A stretch of DNA of 12,532 bases from Methanothrix sp. (GTDB taxonomy: Archaea; Halobacteriota; Methanosarcinia; Methanotrichales; Methanotrichaceae), in assembly GCA_028708055.1 (NCBI GenBank), contig JAQVZT010000049.1, positions 1 to 12,532 of the forward strand. Reading direction: 5' to 3'. The position numbers and the translations under genes are program-made. The notes under the pieces were generated by a model. That model was not told the DNA's origin. It made no database searches and saw only the letters and a list, made by a program, of their open reading frames with translations. Of the stretch, positions 5,794 through 12,532 are shown piece after piece; position 1 is the stretch's first letter; every line of letters starts with the position of its first letter.

Positions 5794-7173
5794 ATGTTTA
5801 TGAGGTCTATGAATTCATCCGAGATAATGCCAATTTCTGACAAAGAGATTTTAATAAATATTAATAATTTTTTATGTGATGATTCTGAAGGGGATGCTTA
5901 TTCAAAAATAATATCCACTCCAATGTTCCAACCTGAATCATTTACAGTCGGCGACAGAGAAAATAAACCACCTTTTTTAAATCAATCTGAAAGAAATTTT
6001 GATGTATGGTGCGATAGTTTAATTAGAGACCAGCTAATGAGATTATCCGAAAGCATGGCGATTGACTTTGATGATATTAATAATATTGTATATTCCATAA
6101 AGCGAAACGTAGAAAAAGTACTAAATTATAAATATGCCGGTAACCAAATAAAGAATCAAATTTGGAATCAAGAATTTATAGATATATTACACAATATAAT
6201 AATTTATTCATTATTTGGTAATTTTGATCAGAGATACAGCACACATAGAAAATTCAAAGATCTCTCAAAGGCAATTATGCCCAAAATTATAGAAAATATC
6301 TGTAGCAATAACCATCTGAGACTTGAGGATTATCTTAAGTTATCGATAATAAGCGGCATATCGGGCCTAGATCTCAAAGGCACTAGTGCAGCATCGTCAC
6401 TATTTTCCCAAAATGGGATTCCTATGTCTTCATATTTTAATTTACCCTTGAAAGAATCTACAAAGATATATTGTAATAATTTAATAACTATGTTAAACTG
6501 CACCGCTCCCATCTTTGAATGGGGCAATTTTATTGATCTCGTGAATAATAGAGCAAAAATTGTATGGTTTACGGATGATTATATTGAAACTTTCTTTGAT
6601 TTGTTATTTATAAATAAATTATTAGAAACGTATAGTGATGCGCAAATAACGATAGTACCTAAAAGAATCGAATGTGGAAATGATGCATCTTATTCAGATG
6701 TCCTAGATATTTTGAGATGCTGTAAGAATGAATTCAAGATGATATGTAAATTGTTAAGAGAAAAGCAAAGAGTTAATATAAATAGATTTGGACCATCTAT
6801 GGGTACGGTTAATATTAAAAAATTATCTAATGAAATTATTGATTTGATATATCAAAGTGATGTAGTAATATTTAAAGGATGTAGGGCCCATGAAATGGTT
6901 CAAGGCGGATTAAATAAGACCACATTTAATATGTATATCGTTGCGAGAGAGTTTAGTGAAAGCGTTACAGGATATGACGCACGCGAAATGCCTATATTAT
7001 TTTTCCATCTTCCTCCAGGAGGTTATGCTTTTCGCGGATTTAAAAATCGATATTTACGAGAAGTTTGCATAAATGGGAAGAAAATATACCTTAGTGAAAC
7101 GACATTAAAGGATTCTTATGCGAAGTTTAAAAAAAATGTGGCAGGAAATACCTGCCAAAATTCTGCGCTATAA
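5794..7173 (+). CDS. DUF89/ARMT1-like protein, putative metal-dependent phosphatase
   Basis: A 459-aa soluble protein. Residues about 65-235 are helical. From about 253 there is an alpha/beta domain with the layout of the DUF89 damage-control phosphatases (ARMT1, AF1104 type): KIVWFTDDYIETFFDLLFI (255-273) corresponds to the family's metal-site DNxGExxFDxLL segment, SYSDVLDIL (299-307) to its second acidic segment, and SDVVIFKGCRAHEMVQGG (355-372) to its DLVIxKGxxNxE segment. Family members hydrolyse sugar phosphates or damaged phosphometabolites. Here the DN pair is DD (261-262), the usual Gly is Ile, and the Asn after KG is His, so activity may be altered. The start is uncertain: ATGs occur at 5794, 5800 and 5809, none with an ideal SD. 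The frame upstream holds two stops. It is convergent with the isomerase-like gene. Confidence 0.6.
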   Translation: MFMRSMNSSEIMPISDKEILININNFLCDDSEGDAYSKIISTPMFQPESFTVGDRENKPPFLNQSERNFDVWCDSLIRDQLMRLSESMAIDFDDINNIVYSIKRNVEKVLNYKYAGNQIKNQIWNQEFIDILHNIIIYSLFGNFDQRYSTHRKFKDLSKAIMPKIIENICSNNHLRLEDYLKLSIISGISGLDLKGTSAASSLFSQNGIPMSSYFNLPLKESTKIYCNNLITMLNCTAPIFEWGNFIDLVNNRAKIVWFTDDYIETFFDLLFINKLLETYSDAQITIVPKRIECGNDASYSDVLDILRCCKNEFKMICKLLREKQRVNINRFGPSMGTVNIKKLSNEIIDLIYQSDVVIFKGCRAHEMVQGGLNKTTFNMYIVAREFSESVTGYDAREMPILFFHLPPGGYAFRGFKNRYLREVCINGKKIYLSETTLKDSYAKFKKNVAGNTCQNSAL

Positions 7174-7286
7174 TTATGGCAATGTGATGGTCGTGAACAT
7201 AAAAAGGCCAAATTATAGCAACTATGAACGCCAGAAAGGGGAGAAGTCCTAATAAACTCTGATTTTGTTACAGAAAATAGACAAAT

Positions 7287-7309
7287 GCGATATCTGTGAG
7301 GTATATCGC
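7287..7309. other. Hairpin in convergent intergenic region
   Basis: GCGATAT (7287-7293) pairs with ATATCGC (7303-7309) around a nine-base loop, giving a 7-bp perfect stem. It lies between two convergent genes, just before a second hairpin, so a 3'-end role for the plus-strand transcript is likely. Confidence 0.4.
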
Positions 7310-7320
7310 TATTGAAAATT

Positions 7321-7338
7321 GGGGTTTAAAGGAACCCC
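7321..7338. terminator. Probable bidirectional terminator hairpin
   Basis: GGGGTT (7321-7326) pairs with AACCCC (7333-7338) around a six-base loop. With one bulged C, flanking TT/AA can extend the stem. It sits between the ends of the DUF89-like gene (stop 7173) and the isomerase-like gene (stop 7363). On the minus strand it is followed by AATTTTC. Confidence 0.5.
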
Positions 7339-7362
7339 CAATGGGATCAAATTATATAAACC

Positions 7363-8454
7363 TCATGAATATGGAATTATCGCACCCTCTCTTAGCTTCT
7401 TTTTGAGATCCTTGAGTGCTGGCGTAATACTAGGGTCCTTTCCAACCAATATCGCCATATAGTAGGCAACCATATCCATCATATACTGCAAGGAGAAGAA
7501 TCGAGCGAGCTTTGATTCGCCTCTCGCTCTAAGTTCGATGATATCGTAGTTTGAAGAGATGACTTTTTTAATCTCATTTATCTCTTCCTCCATACGCGAA
7601 TAGCTTCTACCGTCTCGCAATAAGATCAATGACAGGTTTGATTTGAGCGAGGATTTATCCACCAAGCTCATGATTTCATTATGCCTTAGTTCAGGCAATT
7701 GATTATAAAATGAGAAAAGACCTGCATTCTCGTTCATCATTTTAGCGAATCGAGATCCTAATGAACCAAATGGAGGTTCCATGTATAAGAGAGGAATCTT
7801 ATTCATTATTGACAACGCTATCTGCTTGGCTGCATTTTTCTCATAAGGTGTATCTATTCCGATGCAACTCTTCATCTCATCTAAGATCTCTATTGCTTCA
7901 TTTAGTGATTTTTCGTTACCGGGTAAAATTGCACCTATATTCTCCAAGCATGCAAGAGCAGAACCAAACATAAATCCAAATGAAGCCCTTGAAGGGACTG
8001 GTGTCGTATAATCAAAATAGGCGACTTTGTCTTTCTTTGCCAATTCAATCAACCGGCTCTTTTGAGCTATGGTAATAATCTTGGTATTCCTCTTTTGTGC
8101 CTCATAGTACTGGCTTATCACTTCTTCTGTCTCGCCAGAATCGCTTATAGCAATCAATAGAGTTTTATCTGATGCAAAATTAGAAAGTCTATAATCCTGA
8201 GAAACAGAATATGGTATGCGAAATTCATCTTTGAATAGAAACTCGACCGCATGAGGTGCCATTCCAGATCCGCCCATGCCTGCTGCGATGATATTGCTGA
8301 GATCATATTTTAGAACTGAAAATATTTTTTTAGATTTTTTGAATGATTCCTGAGCATCTCTGGCCTGTGTGAATAGATATAAGCCCATGTTCGATTTATC
8401 AAGTCCAATTATGTAATCGGTATCGTTTAGTACGTTTATTAAATTTTCACCCAC
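7363..8454 (-). CDS. Phosphoglucose/phosphomannose isomerase-like SIS protein
   Basis: Predicted cytosolic isomerase interconverting glucose-6-phosphate or mannose-6-phosphate with fructose-6-phosphate. It is 363 aa from the chosen start, slightly above the 300-350 usual for the archaeal bifunctional family. Counting from the TTG three codons upstream (8463): SIS-domain motifs AGMGGSGM (61-68) and ISDSGETEEV (106-115), then PVPSRASFGFMFG (155-167), NEN (244-246), LPELRHNEI (256-264) and PSITPALKDLKKKL near the C-terminus. E245 and H261 have the same 16-residue spacing as the catalytic Glu203/His219 that I recall for the Pyrobaculum enzyme. GTG at 8454 is preferred because AGGAGTTGAT, close to the ideal archaeal SD, sits four bases upstream and overlaps the TTG. 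A sugar-phosphate enzyme opposite a DUF89-like gene suggests related chemistry. Confidence 0.85.
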   Translation of the reverse strand: MGENLINVLNDTDYIIGLDKSNMGLYLFTQARDAQESFKKSKKIFSVLKYDLSNIIAAGMGGSGMAPHAVEFLFKDEFRIPYSVSQDYRLSNFASDKTLLIAISDSGETEEVISQYYEAQKRNTKIITIAQKSRLIELAKKDKVAYFDYTTPVPSRASFGFMFGSALACLENIGAILPGNEKSLNEAIEILDEMKSCIGIDTPYEKNAAKQIALSIMNKIPLLYMEPPFGSLGSRFAKMMNENAGLFSFYNQLPELRHNEIMSLVDKSSLKSNLSLILLRDGRSYSRMEEEINEIKKVISSNYDIIELRARGESKLARFFSLQYMMDMVAYYMAILVGKDPSITPALKDLKKKLREGAIIPYS

Positions 8455-8506
8455 TTTTATCAACTCCTAATCCCCCGTTTCTTAAACCTAGATATTTTTA
8501 TTTTAA

Positions 8507-8514
8507 TTATATAG
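8507..8514 (-). promoter_or_regulatory. TATA box for the isomerase-like gene
   Basis: The minus strand reads TATATAAT here, about 55 bases before the GTG at 8454. This would place the transcript start roughly 30 bases upstream of the start codon, leaving the SD at about 8459-8468 inside the leader. Confidence 0.45.
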
Positions 8515-8557
8515 CTTTAATACAAGTTCTTGCTATTAGCAAATGTAATACATAATC

Positions 8558-8565
8558 TTAAATAG
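8558..8565 (+). promoter_or_regulatory. TATA-like TTAAATAG for the membrane PLD-like gene
   Basis: TTAAATAG, the same element as at 5663, lies in the divergent gap and would give a leader of about 55 bases before ATG 8645. An AT-rich tract at 8609-8622 (ATAATATAATTTAA) is an alternative but leaves too little room for the SD at 8631-8636. Confidence 0.35.
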
Positions 8566-8644
8566 CATTTGACATAGATAAACTTAACTACGTTTAATGT
8601 ATCTGACCATAATATAATTTAATAGTATCTGGTGATTTAAAACT

Positions 8645-10276
8645 ATGGGAGTAAATGACATTTATGCAGGTGCTAAAAAGCTCTTCAATAACGTCTCAAT
8701 CTTAATCATTATATTTTTATCTATTTTATTAATTTTCACTATAGCTGCAAACCTACCGGAAGTTTTCAAATCTATAATTGATAATATACTTTTTAAATTT
8801 GTTGTCCCAGCTATTAGTATAATTTTAATAATTTTAATATATTTAGTTGACTATATAAATAAAAAAAGAGATCTTGATGAACGTAAATCGATACGTTCTC
8901 AACACATGGGCAAGAAAAAAAGAGTAATTGGCGATCTTGAATCACGTATAATTAAAAATAATTTTATATTTATGTTAGTAATTTCAATATTAATAGCGCT
9001 ATCCTTAATAATATTATCTAATGCGAAGTTTTCTGATATTTGGCTAGATTCAATTCGTCAGATTGGAATTGCGGTTTTAATCGCAAGTACTATCGGCATT
9101 TTATCGTCGGAATATTACCGAAAGATGCGAGAGCATAACTTTCATGATGAATTGTGGCAGTCGGTTGATCAACTGAGAGATCTCAATAATGCAGGCATAC
9201 TTTCGGTTTATCCTAATCGAGGTGGTGAAGCTGTGGAGGATGTGCGAACAAAATTGGAAAATTTGCAAAAAGGACAGGTTAGAATTCTGGGTTCCACATT
9301 GCGAGTGTTCTTTCACTCTGGACAAGATTATGCTGCTACAGTCCATAAAATTATAGATGAAAAGAGAGCGGTTGAATTTAAAGTTTTATTGATGAATATT
9401 AATACGAAAGAAGCATTATATAGGGCTGTAGCAGAATCGGAATGCTACTTTGAAAATGATAGCCTTTATCAGGAATGTGCTCAATGCATGGAAAGCAAAG
9501 GATCTATTAAATATATTAATATATTGAATGAAAATTACAGAAAGAATGCCAATGAATCCGCGCAAAATTCCAAGCATAAACCCACCCCATGCCGCAAAAA
9601 AAACAATATAGAGGCAATAGAATCTAAAGATGGAAAGGATTTGATAAAAGACAATAATCCCAATACAGAGAAACCTATCTGCGTAAGGCTCTATAATAAT
9701 GCACCATATTGTCTATTAATTATGTTTGATGATGTTTGTTACACATCACAATATATATATGGAGATCATAACACACAGGTAAATACTGTAAAATTGCCCT
9801 TGATTAAATATCAGAGAGATTCAGATGCTTACAAGAATTTTGAGTTCCATTTTGAGTATATCTGGAAAAATGCTGCAGAAATTGATGAAATGGAAGTAAA
9901 TTTATTCGATAAATGCAGTAAATGCTCAATGCGTGGGAAATCGATATTATTTACCTGGAACGAAATCACTGGCGATGATGAGAGAAAGTTCAAAGATCTT
10001 TTGGAGAATAAATATAATATCAATGGTATAAAAAAATTATGCAAAAATAAGGAAGGAAATGAAATTATAATCGAAAAAGACGGAGAGAACCTCCACTTAA
10101 AACTTAATGATAGCGAGGATAAGGCAACAGAGGCAAATATTGAAATAGATGGTAACCGGCCAATTAGATTCATAGCAAAGAACGAGGAAGGGAAGCTAAA
10201 AATATACGAAAGATGCGAATCGCATATCGAAAAGGCAATATTGATACCGAAAAAAGTTGATGGAAAATGGATTTAA
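8645..10276 (+). CDS. Four-TM membrane protein with PLD-like cytosolic domain
   Basis: 543 residues. Four hydrophobic segments lie at about 17-35, 51-70, 107-124 and 136-153, with a basic loop (72-93) between the second and third. The soluble part has two blocks: NNAGILSVYPNR through VRILGSTLRVFF to VEFKVLLMN (181-251), and PICVRLYNNAPYCLLIMFDD through the YIYG region to FHFEYIWKNA (344-410). The order (phosphate-binding-like first half, then a second half ending in hFxxIW) recalls catalytically dead phospholipase D-like domains attached to regulators or membrane proteins. I see no HxK motif of active PLD. A Lys/Asn-rich linker (about 298-343) splits the blocks, and a DKCSKC motif (422-426) plus a charged C-terminal domain follow. 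SD GGTGAT at 8631-8636 supports the ATG. Signalling or defence are possible roles, both inferred; no partner gene is visible. Confidence 0.6.
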   Translation: MGVNDIYAGAKKLFNNVSILIIIFLSILLIFTIAANLPEVFKSIIDNILFKFVVPAISIILIILIYLVDYINKKRDLDERKSIRSQHMGKKKRVIGDLESRIIKNNFIFMLVISILIALSLIILSNAKFSDIWLDSIRQIGIAVLIASTIGILSSEYYRKMREHNFHDELWQSVDQLRDLNNAGILSVYPNRGGEAVEDVRTKLENLQKGQVRILGSTLRVFFHSGQDYAATVHKIIDEKRAVEFKVLLMNINTKEALYRAVAESECYFENDSLYQECAQCMESKGSIKYINILNENYRKNANESAQNSKHKPTPCRKKNNIEAIESKDGKDLIKDNNPNTEKPICVRLYNNAPYCLLIMFDDVCYTSQYIYGDHNTQVNTVKLPLIKYQRDSDAYKNFEFHFEYIWKNAAEIDEMEVNLFDKCSKCSMRGKSILFTWNEITGDDERKFKDLLENKYNINGIKKLCKNKEGNEIIIEKDGENLHLKLNDSEDKATEANIEIDGNRPIRFIAKNEEGKLKIYERCESHIEKAILIPKKVDGKWI

Positions 10277-10353
10277 GCCAAAAGCATCATATTTCCTCTG
10301 ATTCAATCGAAGCTGTTCTTATGATTACTTATAGGATTATATGGTAGTGTTCA
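10277..10353. other. Convergent gap at right end of AT-rich segment
   Basis: 77 bases between the membrane-protein stop and the hdrB stop. No clear hairpin or T-run was seen. Composition shifts back to GC-rich within it. Confidence 0.4.
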
Positions 10354-11202
10354 TCACCCTTCTTCCCCCATCCTCTCGTACACCCTCTCCACCATCGCCA
10401 TGGGCGACACGGAATTCATCATCAGCCCCAGCTCCTCCGGCCCCAGGCCGAGGGCCACTCCGGCCAGCTGGGTCACATAGAGCACTGGAATTTCGATCTT
10501 CTCACCGTGCTTGTCCTCCAGCACCTTTTGCTTGGCATCGAGCATCAAATGGCAGAGCGGGCAGACGGTGACGATAACCTCCGCCCCGGCCTTTTTGGCC
10601 TCGGCCAGAATCCGGAAGGCAACATCATCCGCCGCCTTCTCCTGGGGCATGAATATCGGCCCGCCGCAGCACGCGGTCTTCAGCCGGAAGTCCACAGGTT
10701 CTGCGTGAAGCCTTTTGATCAGCGTTTCCAGAACTACGGGAAACTGCGGGCTGTACTGGCCTGCCGGGCGCGTCAGCAAGCAGCCGTAGTAGGGGGCAAC
10801 CTTCAGCTCTTTGAGTGGCACCACAATCCTCTCGTCGTCCTCGGTCAGAGCTTCCAGGATGACGTCAAGGGCATGGCGAATCTTGGCGCCGCTGTACTTC
10901 TTTTCCAGAACGGCGTTCACCTTCTCCCGCGTCCCGATGTCCTCCAGCCGCAGGGCCGCAGCGCGCAGGTTGCTGTAACAGATTGAGCAGCTAGTCATGA
11001 TCGGCAGGTCCGTCCGTGCCATGTTGCGGGCAGCCAGGCCCGCTGCCACCAGCTCATTGGAGACGTGCGTCGCCCCGCAGCAGTTCCAGTCATCGAGCTC
11101 TTCCAGCTCAATTCCCAGAGCCGCGCAGACCGCCCGCGTGGAGGCGTCCATCTCCTTTCCCGTTGACTTGGAGACGCATCCCGGATAGTAAGCCAGCTTC
11201 AT
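10354..11202 (-). CDS. hdrB: CoB-CoM heterodisulfide reductase subunit B
   Basis: Catalytic subunit of soluble heterodisulfide reductase, which regenerates coenzyme M and coenzyme B thiols from CoM-S-S-CoB, the last step of methanogenesis. It is 282 aa, near the family length. It carries two CCG-type motifs known to bind unusual noncubane 4Fe-4S clusters. The first is C9, C41-C42-G and C72-x2-C75; the second is C141, C178-C179-G and C214-x2-C217. The second matches the usual spacing well. In the first, 29 residues separate the CC pair from CxxC, a little shorter than the 35-36 I recall for the family. The ATG overlaps the hdrC stop (ATGA), with GAGGA four bases upstream. It is cytosolic and expected to form a complex with HdrC. 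Confidence 0.93.
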   Translation of the reverse strand: MKLAYYPGCVSKSTGKEMDASTRAVCAALGIELEELDDWNCCGATHVSNELVAAGLAARNMARTDLPIMTSCSICYSNLRAAALRLEDIGTREKVNAVLEKKYSGAKIRHALDVILEALTEDDERIVVPLKELKVAPYYGCLLTRPAGQYSPQFPVVLETLIKRLHAEPVDFRLKTACCGGPIFMPQEKAADDVAFRILAEAKKAGAEVIVTVCPLCHLMLDAKQKVLEDKHGEKIEIPVLYVTQLAGVALGLGPEELGLMMNSVSPMAMVERVYERMGEEG

Positions 11203-11726
11203 TCTTTCCTCAGCTCCTCGACGATCCTCTTGACCTCATCTCTGCCCATGATCCTCTCCGTCTCCAATCCGATCTTGCCCTTGGTCAGAAGCTCCAGGCC
11301 CATCTGCATGGACTGCACCGCCCCCTGGGGAAAGACGAGCAGAAACTGCCCGGTGAGCGGCAGCTCTGCGATGCGGCCATAATCTCTGATCTGCTCTAAG
11401 AAGAATTTCTCGTAAGCGGCGTCCTTATTCCGCTGCCCCTCCCGCTCCGCAATATCTTTTAAAGCTGAGACCACCGCCTTGGGCCGGATGCCCCGCGGGC
11501 AGCGAACCGTGCAGAGCAGGCAGGAGGTGCACAGCCAGATAGTATCGTTATGCAGAGCCTCATCCTTCTTGCCCTCAAGGCAGAGCTTTATCAGCTTTCT
11601 GATGCTGGGATTCATGAGATCTGCTGTGGGGCAGCTAGCCGAGCAGGTGCCGCACTGCATGCAGGTCAGAACCTCCTCACCCGCCAGCTTCAGAACCTCT
11701 CGCTTGAACTGCTCGTCTCCGGTCAT
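11199..11726 (-). CDS. hdrC: CoB-CoM heterodisulfide reductase subunit C
   Basis: Iron-sulfur electron-transfer subunit that passes electrons to HdrB. It is 175 aa with two classical 4Fe-4S motifs: C22-x2-C25-x2-C28-x3-C32 (CMQCGTCSASCP) and C66-x2-C69-x2-C72-x3-C76 (CTSCLLCTVRCP). The conserved RxxRK-like stretch of the HdrC family appears as NPSIRKLIKLCLEG between them. No membrane segment is present, as expected of the soluble type rather than the membrane HdrE/HdrD type. The start is fixed by an ATGA overlap with the upstream polyferredoxin-like gene and an SD GGAGG ten bases away. Confidence 0.93.
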   Translation of the reverse strand: MTGDEQFKREVLKLAGEEVLTCMQCGTCSASCPTADLMNPSIRKLIKLCLEGKKDEALHNDTIWLCTSCLLCTVRCPRGIRPKAVVSALKDIAEREGQRNKDAAYEKFFLEQIRDYGRIAELPLTGQFLLVFPQGAVQSMQMGLELLTKGKIGLETERIMGRDEVKRIVEELRKE

Positions 11727-12532
11727 CTCATTCCAGCCTCCTTCCCAGCGCTGGCGTCGCTTGTGGCACTGGCGGCAACGGCATCGCTGCCGGCTGCATC
11801 TCCAGCTGCATCGCCTGCGGCGCTGCTGCCCGTCTTCGCAGCTTTCTTCTTCTTTTCGTTCTCTTTTTCTTTCTCTTTCTGCAGCCGCTGCACAATCTTG
11901 CGGCTCGCCTCTTCCGGCGGCTCTCTTTCCAGAATCTGCCGCACCTTCGCTTTCGAGAGCAAGCCCTCCAGGGGCTCCAGGGCCTCATCCACCAGCCGCA
12001 GTAGCTGCTCATCGATCTTCGGCTTCTCTGGGGCTGGCATCGGCTGGCGCTCAATCTCCGGCGGGGAGACCGCCCCGCTCACATCCGGACGCTGTCGCTC
12101 TCCGGTCTTTATGGCGGAGATGGCCTGCTTCCACTCCTCTGCCCAGGGCGTCTCCTTTATCTCCGTGTGCCTGACATCCGACCGCTCAACCTGGATGGCC
12201 GAGACGGGACAGGCTTTCTCGCACGCTCCGCAGAAGATGCACTGGTCCTTGACAGGCGCAGCCTTTCCCCGCCCGTCAACATACCAGCACTTAGCAGGAC
12301 AGACATTGAAGCAGGCCTGGCAGCCCAATGGATCGCAGCGGACCAGGTTCTTCTCAACCAGCCTGATCTCGCCCTCAAATGGCTTCTTGATATCCATGGC
12401 CTCGTATGGGCAGATTTGGGCGCACTTGCCGCAGCCGATGCACAGATCCCGGTCGACCTCAATCTTGCCCTCAAACTTTGTTTTGCCATCTGAGGTCTCG
12501 GATGGTTCGATGATTAATGGCTCACCTTCAAC
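11723..12532 (-). CDS. Polyferredoxin-like iron-sulfur protein, 5' end outside window
   Basis: The frame is open from the right edge (12532) to the stop at 11723-11725, so at least 269 residues are present and the start lies outside; the Met at 12397 is internal because a full ferredoxin motif precedes it. Three iron-sulfur motifs are visible, numbered from the edge: C31, C34, C37, C41 (CIGCGKCAQICP); C66, C71, C74, C78 (an unusual CDPLGCQACFNVCP with one longer gap, and an extra C82); and C98, C101, C104, C108 (CIFCGACEKACP). After about residue 145 the protein loses cysteines. It has a helical charged segment, a Lys/Glu run (215-232) and an Ala/Gly/Ser/Asp tail (235-269). It likely feeds electrons to HdrC/HdrB. 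It could be the C-terminal part of an HdrA-like or fused polyferredoxin subunit; the missing N-terminus would decide. Confidence 0.8.
   Translation of the reverse strand, partial: VEGEPLIIEPSETSDGKTKFEGKIEVDRDLCIGCGKCAQICPYEAMDIKKPFEGEIRLVEKNLVRCDPLGCQACFNVCPAKCWYVDGRGKAAPVKDQCIFCGACEKACPVSAIQVERSDVRHTEIKETPWAEEWKQAISAIKTGERQRPDVSGAVSPPEIERQPMPAPEKPKIDEQLLRLVDEALEPLEGLLSKAKVRQILEREPPEEASRKIVQRLQKEKEKENEKKKKAAKTGSSAAGDAAGDAAGSDAVAASATSDASAGKEAGMR

Larger units (their letters stand above)
5390..10350. other. AT-rich accessory segment (putative genomic island)
   Basis: Between these approximate bounds, coding and non-coding DNA is visibly AT-rich, with codons such as ATA, AAT, TTA and AAA abundant. 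The flanking methyltransferase/DUF362 and hdr genes are GC-rich. The segment holds a small Cys-rich ORF, a DUF89-like gene, an isomerase-like gene and a membrane PLD-like gene. No integrase, transposase or terminal repeat was seen, so the mode of entry is unknown; foreign origin is inferred from composition alone. Confidence 0.5.

Noticed and set aside
8455..8463. TTG at 8463 as start of the isomerase-like gene
   Set aside because: The SD sequence overlaps this TTG, leaving no spacing; GTG at 8454 is correctly spaced.
5390..10350. Integrative element with att sites
   Set aside because: No integrase, tRNA gene or matching terminal repeats were found at the borders, so only composition supports insertion.
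10341..11399. Several plus-strand open frames over the hdr genes
   Set aside because: They are antisense to clear hdrB and hdrC and are rich in Ser/Arg/Pro, typical of shadows in GC-rich DNA.
12157..12493. Open frames on both strands overlapping the right-edge gene
   Set aside because: They lie across the polyferredoxin-like frame, whose three iron-sulfur motifs establish the real coding frame.

Overview
The window looks archaeal, most likely a methanogen of the Methanothrix/Methanosarcina group (inference). The strongest evidence is the right end: a soluble CoB-CoM heterodisulfide reductase module (hdrB, hdrC and a polyferredoxin-like gene), with Shine-Dalgarno (SD) sites and TATA-like elements of archaeal type elsewhere. 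No tRNA, rRNA, CRISPR array or transposase was seen.

Layout. Positions 1-309 are the 3' end of a cysteine-rich protein that begins outside the window. Next, on the minus strand, is a Tam-like SAM methyltransferase (380-1168). A plus-strand two-gene operon follows (1492-4859): an unrecognised 357-aa protein, then a 765-aa membrane protein with a central DUF362 domain, joined by an ATGA stop/start overlap. Just past it, at 4904-5317, is a decayed, truncated copy of the methyltransferase in the same orientation, so the operon lies between two direct repeats.

From about 5390 to 10350 the base composition turns visibly AT-rich. This segment reads as an accessory island. It holds a small Cys-rich ORF, a DUF89/ARMT1-like protein whose upstream frame is broken by two stops, a convergent phosphoglucose/phosphomannose isomerase-like gene, and a divergent four-TM protein with a PLD-like cytosolic part. 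Two of these genes belong to sugar-phosphate families, so a sugar-phosphate metabolic or repair role is possible for that pair; the membrane protein may be unrelated.

From 10354 to the right edge the sequence returns to GC-rich on the minus strand. Three genes read right to left (polyferredoxin-like, hdrC, hdrB), each overlapping the next by ATGA. Electrons would run from the ferredoxin-like protein through HdrC to HdrB, which reduces CoM-S-S-CoB. The polyferredoxin-like gene continues past the window and ends in an unusual charged, then Ala/Gly/Ser/Asp-rich, tail.
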